Positions 12,701 through 23,400 of a stretch of 64,000 nucleotides of DNA are shown here, in pieces. The first letter of the stretch is position 1; each line of letters starts with the position of its first letter. The notes under the pieces were generated by a model. The model had not been told where the DNA came from and ran no database searches. It worked only from the letters and a program-made list of their open reading frames with translations. The stretch lies in assembly GCA_021613535.1 (NCBI GenBank), contig CP075493.1, forward strand, positions 15,066,001 through 15,130,000. The letters are read 5' to 3'. Source of the stretch: Adineta vaga (taxonomy: Eukaryota; Rotifera). Both the position numbers and the translations under genes were made by a program.

Positions 12701-13434
12701 GTAACATTACGAACAAATTCCGGAACTTTTTTACTCGGTGATGGTGATGATGATGGTGGTGTTCGAGATTTATAGATAATTCGACAATAAATTATTAGAA
12801 TAAAATAAGCAGGTAAAACGATAGTAAATAATGTTAATAATCCAATAATTCCAAGTAGAAAATAAGAGATTGTACGTAATGGTTGAGGTAATTTATCAGC
12901 AAATCGAACAATGTGAGAATTATTGAATAAATGCGTTTTAACGTGAAAATTTTCAATAAAACCTTGACCTCGTTTGATAACAATTCGTTCATTGGTTCGA
13001 TATGTTTTTAAAAACGTATATTTTATCAAATGATAGAGTAAGAAACCAAATGGTGCTGCTAGATAAGTTATAAAAAGAAGAATTGTAAGAAGAATTCTTC
13101 CAGATGTCCATGATTTATTTGTACCAGTATAGGCAAATGTATATCCTGTATAAAAATCATATACCATCCATCGAGCAACCCATAAATCCATTACAGAAAG
13201 ATGATTTCTACTATCATTGAATGATATTTTCCAAATAGATAAATTCCATTGAGAAATATTCAAATCTCGAAAGAATAATATAAATGTATATTCTATCGAT
13301 AATAATAAAGCAGGTAGAAGAATTAAATATCTGGAAAGTTTATGAAATGGTGCTAAGATTAATGCAAACCATCCGATAAGAATAATATGATTTAATTTAA
13401 ATAGATTTTCCGATGTAAAAATATCCAATGCCAT
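9733..13434 (-). CDS. Fusion protein: membrane domain + CYP74-like P450 + lipoxygenase
   Basis: 1,233 aa, one open frame without introns. Residues 1-240 hold four or more membrane helices; a segment with ARWMVYDF and then AAPFGFLLY recalls ABA4-like (DUF4281) proteins. Residues about 270-660 look like a P450 of the CYP74 (allene oxide synthase/hydroperoxide lyase) kind: ExxR as ECAR, NRDETIFQNPEEFLPDR, and the heme-ligand loop RYCPGHDLAL with Cys634. After an acidic linker, residues about 720-1233 follow the lipoxygenase fold: SDEAMSRL, HAKYVW, ICDHLIVTH, ATRKCLPVDHPL, HEHVGQ. One metal His is kept (His931), but the preceding ligand position is not His and the third/fourth ligand region reads HEH instead of HAAxN; the chain ends in Val rather than Ile. 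Predicted role is fatty-acid oxygenation followed by hydroperoxide conversion at a membrane; activity is uncertain because of the changed ligands. Confidence 0.75.
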   Translation of the reverse strand: MALDIFTSENLFKLNHIILIGWFALILAPFHKLSRYLILLPALLLSIEYTFILFFRDLNISQWNLSIWKISFNDSRNHLSVMDLWVARWMVYDFYTGYTFAYTGTNKSWTSGRILLTILLFITYLAAPFGFLLYHLIKYTFLKTYRTNERIVIKRGQGFIENFHVKTHLFNNSHIVRFADKLPQPLRTISYFLLGIIGLLTLFTIVLPAYFILIIYCRIIYKSRTPPSSSPSPSKKVPEFVRNVTANMRLTLLNTSIDKRNHLWHLKSLLLQFATFIEYISNSAQPVYLFKSLEDYFRHVYNSPYFVLGNGLAVNSYQLVKRFVQELRPRKDCELLAWEVSQSLKTFCNFTTIFLSTDDPDMQLGRKIIFQWLHAFPHNLQNGNFETRLQLARILPRQMNEKPTDDLVYQAVGEVMFFLATNGELTKQERSAFIDCVKNPLIFFPNWFNFLLNGHYFERKNLRSYYTLLQAFSRYENGPAFKAAVAAAEMKKSREEIFKFITVVFCVAGSPAPAKLAVTVIDRLWTDKEKNVPLFKKNPHNFIKECARLDKVVPTVNVLATNEIINEIQNEHIHIPENTPIHCSLVNANRDETIFQNPEEFLPDRSDLNKLIVWNGVEEDIINPDRTKRPIRYCPGHDLALDVIQYVAERFLPIIDDFDEQKQSSSSDQEEEEKNDSNEKEMVLFKRKIRKLNDTEKRRCWKTLDTYTKLVWLLMKTAVKESNTSPSRAIDIRPPLNLPIEKLGIIRIDMAKFIPSWDEDEPDGSGLSRKFARWLVNSTLWDFYDCLAEFETLEQALAWSSKIFPALPLPNIVYTDMFSDEAMSRLAFFGCACHYTQRIEGKWKPGFGIPEQRSLDNAALYVNDMTVLSIFNVRKPFERYGAAAYFDKDFQLIAIYWCHANRLVEKDDQFWEHAKYVWRSSFFAYVTICDHLIVTHMIECNAFVTATRKCLPVDHPLRSFLKPFTYHNISVNYQAAMSLVNRRGLVHRIWAFDYDEFLKVCDYISTNYKFRLLPEFISPSMFPKGDAEKKEWDKVYPIYLDIKEFWRIIQQYVANFFEITYNLHIDIDDEQVETNLSDDKLPVDSYMMNFIDDLCKQLGIPGITSLKRFVDVLSQLIADSTGIHEHVGQISGYMIDPRFIGAKLQEGKEMQNIQTYTQILILTVVTGLRMPGLLEDWSHLIEHDQNYQKNLKNYQEFKNDLRNLSKDIDQRNKTRKYPFQSFNPRFIECSASV

Positions 13435-13484
13435 TATGATTAATTATATCTAGAAAAAGAAAAGATTAGTTTTATTCAAACTTT
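13435..13484 (-). promoter_or_regulatory. Short intercistronic spacer with trans-splice-like acceptor
   Basis: Only about 50 bp separate the phospholipase stop from the ATG of the fusion gene. The spacer reads as a pyrimidine run ending CTTTTTCTAG, then about 14 nt to the ATG. Bdelloids are known to use spliced-leader trans-splicing, and this is the arrangement expected for a downstream operon gene. It is not long enough for an ordinary promoter. Confidence 0.5.
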
Positions 13485-15221
13485 TCAATATCGATTTCCT
13501 TGAACAATATAATTCTCATAAAAATACACAAATGCTTTATAATCTTCTTCAGTCTTTAATACTTCCCATTCTTTATCAAAGATTCCAACAAATTTTCCAT
13601 CATCTAACGCCATAGATTTTGTCATTTTATAATTTAATTTCATTCGACGTATATTACTAAATTTCGCCAAATTACTTCCAATTATTTCAATAAAACTACG
13701 TGGTGCATCCATCAATGTATTCACCAAATAACCTTTATTCATTATCCATCCAAGATAACCACCCCAAGTCGATGGTGATAATGTTGTATTATAACAACCA
13801 GTACCAATAGAAAGTAAATGATAATTTGCCGGTTTCTTCCATTGCATTCGAATTGCCCATAGGGCAGATAATTCCGGATCATTAGCAAATACACCACCAT
13901 CAATAAACAATTCCGATGGGCCATCCTTTTCAAATTGATCATTTACTTTTTTTCCTGTAGAAATTTCCATTGGTGGAAAATAAGTTGGAGCAGCCATTGT
14001 TGCTTTTAAAACATCAGCAATACGATAACCCCAATGTTGAGAATAACTCGTATTAAATATCATAATACTATTCGTTGTTGTATTATATGAAGTAATAAGT
14101 AGAACTTTTTCACGATTAATTCTATGAAAACTATAATTTTCAGTAATTCGATGGACATTATCATCGATATTCTTAATATCATCAACAAATTCTAATAAAT
14201 TTCCATGATTTGAAGCAGCACGTAATTGAGCTTCTTCATTTGTAATAATCTTTTCTGGATTTAAGATATTACGTATATCAAGTAATGTCGCATTTTCCGC
14301 TGATAATTTTGTTCCATCTTTAAATGTAAGACTATTAATAATATCATCAATCTTTTGATGTATACGTGCTGGATTATATTTAGAATAAATGATTGGTCCT
14401 AAATAATTTCGCCAGAAATAATGAGAATATTTTGCATAAATATCCATCATTTCTAATATACTATAATTCATTGCTAAACAAAAAGCAATTAGACCACCTG
14501 TACTTGTTCCAACAAAATAATCGAATTGTTCAGTAAATTTAATTTGAGCTTTTTCAAATAATTTCTTATGTTCAATATTACGTGAATCAAGTGGTTCATT
14601 TAAAGACAAATATTTTTGTGTAACTAATTGAGAAATGATTTTTATTGGCATATAACCACGTACACCTATATACGAATAAGAAAACAAAATCAAAGAATTG
14701 TAATTATTTAAATTCATCTTACCTCCACCATCTAAACTTAATACACGTATATTTCGTTCATGTGCTTCTAAATGATATCTTGCAAGTAAGGAATCTAATC
14801 CATGCCATTCGATATCTTTTGTTGATGAAAGATTTTTCATTTTTTCTAATTGATCCATAACAATTGACATATCATAATCATTACAAATTTTCTTTTCTTT
14901 TTCTATACGTTTTAAATGTTCTTCTCGAATTTTATTTCGAACTGTTTGTCCATTGATTTCAGCTTGTTCAACTAATATCCATTCAATGCAATCATTTGTA
15001 ATTAATCCATGTTCAGAAAGTTCAATATGTCTTTGTAAATGATCGTTACGAACACTATCTAATAGTTGATTGTATTGTAATTGACCACATGTATGACATA
15101 AATCAAATATTTTGCAAATTTTACATTGTCTCCAAGCAACATCATCAATAGTAATACCACAGTGATCACAACGAAAATGTGTAGAAATTTCACTGGCTGA
15201 TTTCATAAGACGCGACGCCAT
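13485..15221 (-). CDS. Patatin-like phospholipase with ZZ zinc finger
   Basis: 559 aa from two exons; a 57-bp in-frame intron (14666-14722) interrupts the oxyanion motif, and splicing restores DGGGVRG. The N-terminus (about residues 15-75) is a ZZ-type zinc finger (CDHC ... CKICKIFDLCHTC, then two His). The patatin domain shows the nucleophile elbow GTSTGG and the catalytic Asp in DGGVFANDP, so the Ser-Asp dyad is intact. It should release fatty acids from membrane lipids. The true start is probably the ATG at 15221, 11 nt after a TTCATTCTAG acceptor-like site; the open frame extends further up without another ATG. It lies directly upstream of the P450-lipoxygenase gene, which would use the freed fatty acids. 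Confidence 0.88.
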   Translation of the reverse strand: MASRLMKSASEISTHFRCDHCGITIDDVAWRQCKICKIFDLCHTCGQLQYNQLLDSVRNDHLQRHIELSEHGLITNDCIEWILVEQAEINGQTVRNKIREEHLKRIEKEKKICNDYDMSIVMDQLEKMKNLSSTKDIEWHGLDSLLARYHLEAHERNIRVLSLDGGGKMNLNNYNSLILFSYSYIGVRGYMPIKIISQLVTQKYLSLNEPLDSRNIEHKKLFEKAQIKFTEQFDYFVGTSTGGLIAFCLAMNYSILEMMDIYAKYSHYFWRNYLGPIIYSKYNPARIHQKIDDIINSLTFKDGTKLSAENATLLDIRNILNPEKIITNEEAQLRAASNHGNLLEFVDDIKNIDDNVHRITENYSFHRINREKVLLITSYNTTTNSIMIFNTSYSQHWGYRIADVLKATMAAPTYFPPMEISTGKKVNDQFEKDGPSELFIDGGVFANDPELSALWAIRMQWKKPANYHLLSIGTGCYNTTLSPSTWGGYLGWIMNKGYLVNTLMDAPRSFIEIIGSNLAKFSNIRRMKLNYKMTKSMALDDGKFVGIFDKEWEVLKTEEDYKAFVYFYENYIVQGNRY

Positions 15222-15254
15222 GATTTCTATAACTAGAATGAAATAAAACAACAA

Positions 15255-15797
15255 GTCGAATAAATAGATGTGTTTTTTTTTCTTCTTCTCTCTCTATATC
15301 ATAGGGTAACAATATAAGGGAAATAGTCTATCGATGTTTTTCTCCCGATAGAAAAGAAAAAGAACGTTATTTTCTCCCACATGATTCATATCGATGACCT
15401 AGATCGAAAGAACGATAAAATAGATCAATATTAAGGGCATATTTATCCGACCAATACAACGAAAGCAGACGAATATATACATATCAGTAAACAAGGAGAA
15501 AACGAGAATGTTTTTCTGTTTCATATTCACACGTACTCTCACGATGACCTACTTTTTTTATTTCGTTTTTCCAAATTTGAACTTTTTGGAATTGTAGAAT
15601 TCTCCAAGAAATATCAACACAATGTTCTTGATTTAAAATAATTCTATAAAGTCTCGCATCAATGAAATTAGATTATCATATAAATAATTTAAAAGCATAC
15701 ATTATGATTTTTCTACAAGAAATTAATTACACAAAAATATACTCATTATATTTTTATTTTTTACATAAATTCATCTTTTTTTCTGCAAAGGAAAATA
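15255..15797. other. Intergenic
   Basis: This is the region upstream of the phospholipase gene, with long T runs and AT-rich sequence. No coding frame is supported. Confidence 0.4.
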
Positions 15798-16592
15798 ATG
15801 TCATCAATACTTCTATTGGCAAAGAATCTTCAACTTATGAAGGACTTTCCTATTCCATATCCTGTTCGATTTAGGGTTTATCTTGTTTCTGATATCTTAT
15901 CCTTACCATGTTGTTTATTTGTTTTATACCATCTTCTATTGAATCGAAATCTTCTTGAAGCATTGAATAATCATCTTATTATCGTTATACTACTATCGAC
16001 TTAATGGAAATTGGCAACTTTCACGTCCATTTTTCTAAACTTTGTTTTTTTTTCAACACAAACTATTGTTTAACATATTATGGTTTAAATATCTTCTATC
16101 CATATTCATTTTGTGAATATATCGATATTCAATCGACAATCATTGGTATAAATCTTCTTTGTCTTTTTCCGAAATTCAATACATTTCAAAGTAGATTTGA
16201 TTCTTCATCAGATAATTCCAATATTTATTATTATTATCTCAATTTTTGCACTTTTCTGTCGTTTCTTACGACAAAGAGCTCATATGAAACGATCTATGCA
16301 ATGGAAAAAATAAAGAAAACTAATCATTCAAGTCTTATTAATTTTCATTATCTTTGGTATTTTTCAATTTCCATGGGCAATTTTACAATTATGCAGTCTA
16401 TTTGATCTATCATTAGATTGATTACAAATTATTCAAAATTACATGTTTTTCTTTGACTGTTATGTTGTAGATCTCTTTCCCTCTGTTTGCCTAGGAACAA
16501 TACCTGAGATTGGTAAGAAAATGGCAACATTATTCTTCTGGAAAAGTCAACATCAAAGAATTGTTCCTAATTCAGTATTTGGTCCGACTTGA
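15798..16592 (+). pseudogene. GPCR pseudogene
   Basis: The first part reads as helices 1-2 of a rotifer-type rhodopsin-like receptor (SDILSLPCCLFVLYHLL, LNNHLIIVILL), then stops at about 16002. Later helices reappear in another frame from about 16230 (RAHMKRSMQWKK, LIIQVLLIFIIFGIFQFPW), interrupted by TAA inside the third intracellular loop and TGA before the last helix, and end at 16592. Helices 3-5 are scrambled or lost. These lesions cannot be explained by introns. Function is surely lost. Confidence 0.65.
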
Positions 16593-17619
16593 ACACTTTC
16601 AGCATCATACCGACATGAATAAGTTTCTATTTTGACCTTCAATGTCGTCATTTTTGTTTTTTGAAGAAAAAAAGTTCTTCATATAGATATATGTGTATGT
16701 GTTGTCAACATTACTATTCTAAATAAATCTCTCATTCTGGAAACAAGAAAACCGTCGATTTTTATTTCTATTTATTATCGATTTTTAACTCAATCAATTG
16801 CTGAAAAGAATAGGTAAATAAATTCTTGTATTATATTTGTTTTCGTTGATTAGGATCATTCAGATACCCATACAAGCACCCATTTTCCCGTATTTCGCAC
16901 GGAAGTTGTAGTATCGCTACTACTGTCGGAATCTGATGATTGGATTAAAACACAACAACCACAGCATATTAAAATACCAAAGAAGTTAGTCATCACTATT
17001 CCTGTCACTTTCACAAAGTTTCTTACAAGAGCATCACATCTAAAGAGATATAAATGATAAAATAGAATAGAATTTAGAGTATTTTTTTTTAAAGTACAAT
17101 ATCAATAGTTTTACTAGAACCGCTAAGCTTGTCGAGAAGTAGCAAATATATAAAAGAAGAAAGAACTTCTGATGAAAGCGATAGAGACTTACTCATACAT
17201 AGAAGTAAAATCCTGAAACATTATTTCCTATACTCATAATTACAAGTACATTACTTCCTCATCATTTTCCCTTGTAATCATTATTTTCTGTTCTGTTTTC
17301 TATAAGACAGTTTCATTAAAAGAGATGGCAAATTTTTTAAACGGAAAAGAGTTTCCAATATGGGAAAGGACTCTATAAATCTTCACAAAAAAAAGTAATA
17401 CACAATCAATTTTAGTTTAAAGAATCTTCTACAGAACGAAATATTCTGAAAAAGTTCAATTTATAGAATACTCAATGAAATAAATATACTTTCACAAACT
17501 TTAACTCGGCATAAACCTTTTTTTTATCAGTCTGGAAAACCATGATAAAAAGTTTTACCCTGAAGCATCTTCTAACTTGCCATGCCATACTAATCCCTAT
17601 AGATTAAAACAGACTAAAA
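16593..17619. other. Intergenic
   Basis: AT-rich sequence between the dead GPCR and the small membrane protein gene. I see no supported gene, RNA or clear repeat. Confidence 0.4.
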
Positions 17620-18015
17620 TTAATAAAAATGAAGTTTTCCAAATTCTTGTAATTTTACCGTGATACTCCAAATAAGGAGGAAAATAAGTAAGAATACGAG
17701 TGGTATAGAGATTGCCTTAGTTGATTTATTGTATGAACATAAATGACAAACTATCTGAAAAATAAACATCAAAAGACAACGTTTTAGAGAATATTTTGAG
17801 GATAAATGTGGATTATTTACCAAATAAATTATCCAAAAACAATTAAATCCAATACCAACACTTCCAAGAACAATCAACCAAATCGGCAATCGAGGTTCGC
17901 CATGACATTCATTTTTTCGAATCGCACTAATAATAAGTGTCGCAAAGAAAAAAGCGTTCTGTATTAAGCAAAATAAAATACCGAACAGTGATCCACATAC
18001 TCCAAAAGCATCCAT
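17620..18015 (-). CDS. Small four-helix membrane protein
   Basis: 131 aa with four hydrophobic segments (about residues 5-33, 42-67, 78-93, 103-121) separated by short polar loops, one of which holds CHGEPRLP. The arrangement resembles small invertebrate four-helix proteins such as TMEM272-like ones, but no diagnostic motif is clear. No intron is needed. It stands alone with no same-strand neighbour nearby. It could be truncated at either end. Confidence 0.5.
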   Translation of the reverse strand: MDAFGVCGSLFGILFCLIQNAFFFATLIISAIRKNECHGEPRLPIWLIVLGSVGIGFNCFWIIYLVNNPHLSSKYSLKRCLLMFIFQIVCHLCSYNKSTKAISIPLVFLLIFLLIWSITVKLQEFGKLHFY

Positions 18016-18167
18016 TCGTCTCTATCTAAAAAATCGAAAAATTCAAAGTTATTTGTATCTAACGAACTAATTAAAATTTTTATTGTCATTTAATTTCGAG
18101 AAGTAGATAAGCAGTTCAATTCGTAAACATTTGCCTCAGCACCCTTTGTATTTCTCGTTTCATTCAT

Positions 18168-18340
18168 GTAATTCTTCTTTGCATTTTTATCAACAGCTTA
18201 CTTGGTATACACTGGCGAGTTGAGTTTAAAATTCGTTAAAAATTTTTTACAATGTTGTTTATCTTCGCTTTATATATAGGTGAGTTTGATATATAAGTTG
18301 GATAAAAACTTCTTTTTTTTGCCCTATTTCGAACTTATCT
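18168..18340. repeat. Dispersed repeat, copy 1
   Basis: It shares roughly 65-75% identity by eye with 30717-30885, including AATTCTTCTTTGCATTTT, GAGTTGAGTT..AAATTCG and TATATAGGTGAGTTTGAT. In both places a telomere-like hairpin follows within about 70 bp. Nature unknown. Confidence 0.5.
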
Positions 18341-18382
18341 TGTGTAATTCCGAGATGATAGATAGATGTAAACTTCTAACAT

Positions 18383-18453
18383 CTTGAGGATGTGGATGTG
18401 TGTATATTTGAATAGCTTAAACACTTCTCCATACCCACACCCACATCCTCAAG
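18383..18453. repeat. Telomere-like hairpin element
   Basis: Left CTTGAGGATGTGGATGTGTG and right CACACCCACATCCTCAAG are near-perfect reverse complements around an AT-rich loop of about 33 bp. It is the cleanest short copy of the family. Confidence 0.8.
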
Positions 18454-19250
18454 ACGCATCAGTTACATATCAAAATCTTGATCTTAATTACTTTTCTTTA
18501 TTAATTTCATTTGGTTCAGCTCAATACAATGCATCAGCGAAATTTTTTTTTGTCATGGAAATCATTATGCTATATTCTTGAATTATATCTTATTGATAAA
18601 GATGATTTAAGATATAATCCAATTTCAAATTGTTATCGAAATGAGTTTATCTTTTATTCGATTTATTTTGATTTTTTTGAATATTTTGCTATTTGAATTT
18701 TATGAATTCCTACATAAATAGAAGAAAGTAGTTTCGATTTAAATTATAAGAGACACGTTGCTTTGGAATACTGATTCTATTTTTCTATCATTTCTCAAAA
18801 GCTTCTCATCTGTATCATTGCTTTATAATAAAATGAATAACAGTTTGGTTATGACGAAGTATGGGACAAATGACGGTGTACAATATAAACAAGCGTAGTA
18901 ACTTCTATTTCGTTGTTTGTTATTCTTCGCCTACTCAAGAACATTTATTTATATATTGTATTTACAAAAAAGAATGATCTTGATGGGGAAAATAGTCAAT
19001 GGGAAAAATCCCTTTGGTAAAAAAGAACGATATCTAACGTAAAGGTAATCGAAGTATAAAAGGTGACAGTCTGAATAGGTGCTCATACAATTGCTTATAC
19101 ATTCTCTTATTCTTCACCTTGTCTTTTAGTGATACTCGTTCTACTCTTTTTTATGATGCATATTCTTCTATAAATATCTATAATATCGATCATTAATCAT
19201 TGAAGATCTAGAAAATTCCATTGAATTGACATATCATACTATTTTAGATA

Positions 19251-20026
19251 ATGCAAAATATGTTAACGAAATCTATCTTTCACCTTTTGATCGTTGCTAC
19301 ATGTCTCACTCTATTCGTGAGTGTGACTAACAGTATGCCTCAACCGTCTACTAGCGGCAACACTGTTCCTTCTCATCTGAAGAAGTCACGCCTTTTCTAT
19401 CGTGGAATTTATAAAACAACAATTCAATCTCTCGGACAAGACTATGCTAAGGGAAAGTCACCAACAGGTCATACAAAGGATGCAGGTGACTTCGCTCCTG
19501 AAGGTGTGGGTGCCTTTTATGTGTTCGATGTAAGTTTTTCTTCCGTATGATATAAATTGTTTATTTTTATTTCTATGTACAGAATGAACAAGAAGCATTA
19601 GATTGGGGACGCTGTCATACACAGGGTACAGCCATTAAGACGTATGTTGTGGTTACCTACCAGTATACACCAAAAACAGATCTGAAGAAAAACTCTTTTA
19701 CCACTGCCGACAAAACTTGGCTCGCGGTTTGTAAATGTGCTATACTTTCTGTAATCGACACCTTATCATTATCTATTTAGTTCGTAGAAAGCAACTATGC
19801 GCCAACTACAAAAAAGAGCCCTTATGACATTGTAGAAGGTCCAATATCGGCACCTTTCAGAGATGCCAATGGTAAAAAGATCAAAGTAGCATATATTAAA
19901 AATGGAAAATCTGTCTGGCAAGGAGCTTTCATTACTCCAGCTGCTTTAAAAACTCTTGTCGTAGCTGATATTAAACAATACTCGGTGCCTGACAAGCAGA
20001 ATTCACTTTCATGCGTTATTCAATAG
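19251..20026 (+). CDS. Secreted protein, possible DUF3990/ADP-ribosyltransferase-like fold, three exons
   Basis: Exons 19251-19529, 19583-19726 and 19781-20026 give a continuous 222-aa frame; introns are 53 and 54 bp. Residues 1-28 form a signal peptide. The mature part has FYRGIYKTT, then AFYVFDNEQEALDWGR, then LAFVESNYAP and YDIVEGPI. This order resembles DUF3990-type and related ADP-ribosyltransferase-fold proteins (FYLT..QA..WA, then D-V-GPI), but the match is from memory and the catalytic residues cannot be assigned. An ACTATTTTAG acceptor lies 3 nt before the ATG. It is probably exported from the cell; the target is unknown. Confidence 0.65.
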
Positions 20027-20410
20027 AAATGGTCGTATCTGCATTGTGACTATTGTACTTTTATGTATTTTTTCGTTATTTTATGTATATAATTACATTG
20101 TTTTTCAATAAGTTCTATGGTGTCGGTAAAATAAAATCTCTTTATTATTTCTTTTAAATTGTAAAGAGGGATCCATAAAAAATAAGTTTTATGCTTGTGT
20201 AACTTTATGTCTAACATGCAAAGCCTGTTGTTCCCTTTATATGCCCTATAATGGAAGTGTATGTGCATACGTGTAGGTATAAAGAAGACACCCACACCCA
20301 TACCCTCAAGAATATACTAATTACATAAGTTAGTTATATACTGAATTTGAATACAAATTTATTTTCATAACCAATAAAGAGTGATCAGAAATCTGAAACA
20401 AAAATTAAAT
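20027..20410. other. Intergenic between converging genes
   Basis: This is the 3' region of two convergent genes and contains a hairpin at 20256-20310. Nothing else is supported. Confidence 0.4.
20256..20310. repeat. Telomere-like hairpin, weak left arm
   Basis: The right arm CACCCACACCCATACCCTCAAG (positions 20289-20310) is well kept; the left arm (GTGTATGTGCATACGTGTAGG) is diverged. Confidence 0.55.
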
Positions 20411-23400
20411 TTATGGTTCATAGTTTATAAATGAAAATTGCTCAAGAAATAAATCTTTGTCGGTCATAAATTTCACAGCAATCTCTTCAAGCCACTTGAC
20501 AAAGTCTTCATCATGTGCATGTACAATATTATGTGCCAGTTCATGACATGTGACCATAAAATAAAAATTGACGATTGTGTGTATAATAGGAGTTGATGGG
20601 GAAGATATTCTAAGATAAGGTTTTAGTTCATCGGCATATACCTGTTCGAAATAACGAAGATTAAAGAAAAGTGATCCTCCATAATTGAATGCTATTTTTG
20701 CTAAACAACAAAATGCCGAAGAAAATTAAAGGAAAGGATTATCTACTCTTACTTCCATTGATATCTCGAAAAAGATGTATTGTTTCATAAGCCATGTTGA
20801 AAACACGAGTAGCAAGACCTTTAAGAAGATAAGCAAGTTGATATCCTTGATCGATCATTGCGTTTGTTATGATCACATTTTCTTCAACATATAACGGGAT
20901 TGAATGAAAAACCATATCAAAACGTGTCATATTCTCCGAGGGAATTTGTTCACATATAGTATTAATCTCTGTTTTTGTATATGGTAATCGAATGAGTTTC
21001 GAATGATTATAGGCTTGACTTTTGCGAATCTTTTTCATATAATTTTGGCTTTCTTTCTTGTTACGTCCAAAATCTGGCATCGGAGTAGGTTTATGAAATG
21101 AATGGGTGTGCGTAGTATAGTCACCTCCAACACCTATGATCGGAGAAATTTGATGGTTTTGATCAGTAGCTTTACGACCATTATGAGCAGCTGTAGTCGG
21201 ACCAGCTTTAGGTTGATGGTTATTCACATCAGGAGAAATGCTACTATTTTTTCCTTTTCGACCAAATGGCAACCAGCTGAAAACAAATAGAATTAAATTA
21301 AATTAAGTTAAGTTAATCTATTAAGAATAAACAGTGAGTCCAAAGGTTGCATGAATCAATGTCAGATGAAGATTTATATATCTATTCTTCTGTCTTAGAG
21401 ATCATATATGAAAAGATGAATTCAATGTAAACAGAAATGATGATAGTTATTTAAAAAACTCTTGAAACCCCCCAAAGATTGTACATGACTGCTCAAAAGT
21501 CTCCGAGAAATATCTAAATACTGACCTGCGTAAGTTTTGAAGAAACGTGGATTTCTGACGTGGTTGTTGCTTTTGTTGTTGTTGTTGTTGTGGTGGTGGT
21601 GGTGGTAGTTGGCGTCCCATTCCGTGTACGGAAAACAATTCTAAAAACTTATTGCTTGCTATTAATTAAATTCTGTATGCTAGTTTAACTGACCTTCTGT
21701 GTGTGTACTTTGGAGCAAACGATCAACAGGAATACCTCTTCGTCTGAGTATTTCTATGGATAATCCAAGTTTATCACTGATGTCATGTACGTAATTAACT
21801 TCTCTTATAAAACAAAATGCATGTATCTCAGCTGCAATATCGTAATAATCTATGTTAGTTATATCTTTTCGAAGATATAACATCACGTTCTTCGTATCAT
21901 ATACAAGCATACACCAACTCGCATTTTCCGACTATAATTTCGAGTGAAATCAGAATATTGAAAACAAAAATACTAGTATATTGGTTCTTACGTCAAGTTG
22001 AATAGTTTGGTTTTTAAAAGTCAATACACTTTTGATATGATCGACTTCATAGATTGAAAGTGTTGTACGTAATAGTTTGATATGTTCTTCGATACAACCT
22101 TCGAGACGTTCTTCCTAAAAGAGAATACTTTTTGAAATTGAACTAGTCGTGAATTGTGCAAAAATAATTACCCGATTATTGACAAATAACATTGGAAATC
22201 GATATTGAATCAAAGCTCGTAATTCATTGGTTTTCACGGAAGTGACTGGTTTACCTTAAATACACAACAAAAGAAATCAATTGTATTTCTCGTTTATTCT
22301 TGAATATTTTTCAAAACAGATTCTTTATTCATAATACTATGTAAGTGAAGGATGTAATATGAGCTGTAAAACTATTGATCAGATCAAACTGTACCTATGC
22401 ATGTTCTTGTTTTTGTGACACAATCAGATAACCATTTTGCTCCGAAGTGTTGATATAGTGTAGGTAATTGTGATATTTTTGGTGGTAATAATGGTCGAAA
22501 TTTTTCTGCACACATCGGACTATCATCAAGATATATTTCATCTGGTTTAACAATTTCAAATATTTGCTCTCTTGTTCCATTTTCATGATCAATATTACGA
22601 AAACCAAGGCACCAAGCACTAGTTTTCAGTCGCGTGTATAACGGTTCCTGTTGAAGCTCATTTGAACAAGTATAAGCAACTATAAGTTCTTTGAGACAAT
22701 TAATATATACACGCATCTTCTTATTCAACATGTCTTTGTTGCCTTCTGCACTTGCAAAATATCTAGCCTGTCGGTCAATCATAAGTTCGGCAAGAGCTGA
22801 AGATTTAGGATGATTGACAACACCAATAGTAAGAAGAAATGCATTGGCATCAACACCAAAATCAACATAATCAATAAGACCACTTGTATCTATATCAGTG
22901 ATTTCGTCCGTATCAGTTTTACTAGATGTATCAGCATTTGAACGAATAAAAACTTGTGATGGTTTCGTCAATATCGTATTGTTCGAAAGATCTAAATGAA
23001 TTTAATACAAGTCTGTTATCTTTCCAAATATATAAACTAACCTTGTATTGGAATGAAATTACTATTCGATACTTTTTTGATAAATGTTTGATCTATTCCT
23101 TGGAGTCTATTTAGATAAGCAAATATCTTCGGTGCTGATTGTTTTGTTAAAAAATTTGTTGATTTTCCCAATAAAGTATCAAATGCTTTTGAAAGACTTG
23201 GATGCTCTCCGATGTCAAGAGACGAATTAATGAAATTTTTCTGGAATAAAATAAGCACTTCTGGTAAAAGACTAGGACATAATGGATTTACACTTTTGTA
23301 TACTTCATCTGGTGCTAAGAGTACTACATCATTATCGTTGTTATTTTCGGGTAAATATGATGGTAAAAAACGATACTGTCTGATTGTATCCAATTTCCAT

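Larger units (their letters stand above)
18016..19250. other. Intergenic with dispersed repeat and hairpin
   Basis: It holds a repeat at 18168-18340 and a hairpin at 18383-18453. The AT-rich tail at 18460-18700 has short open frames without recognisable content. Confidence 0.4.
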
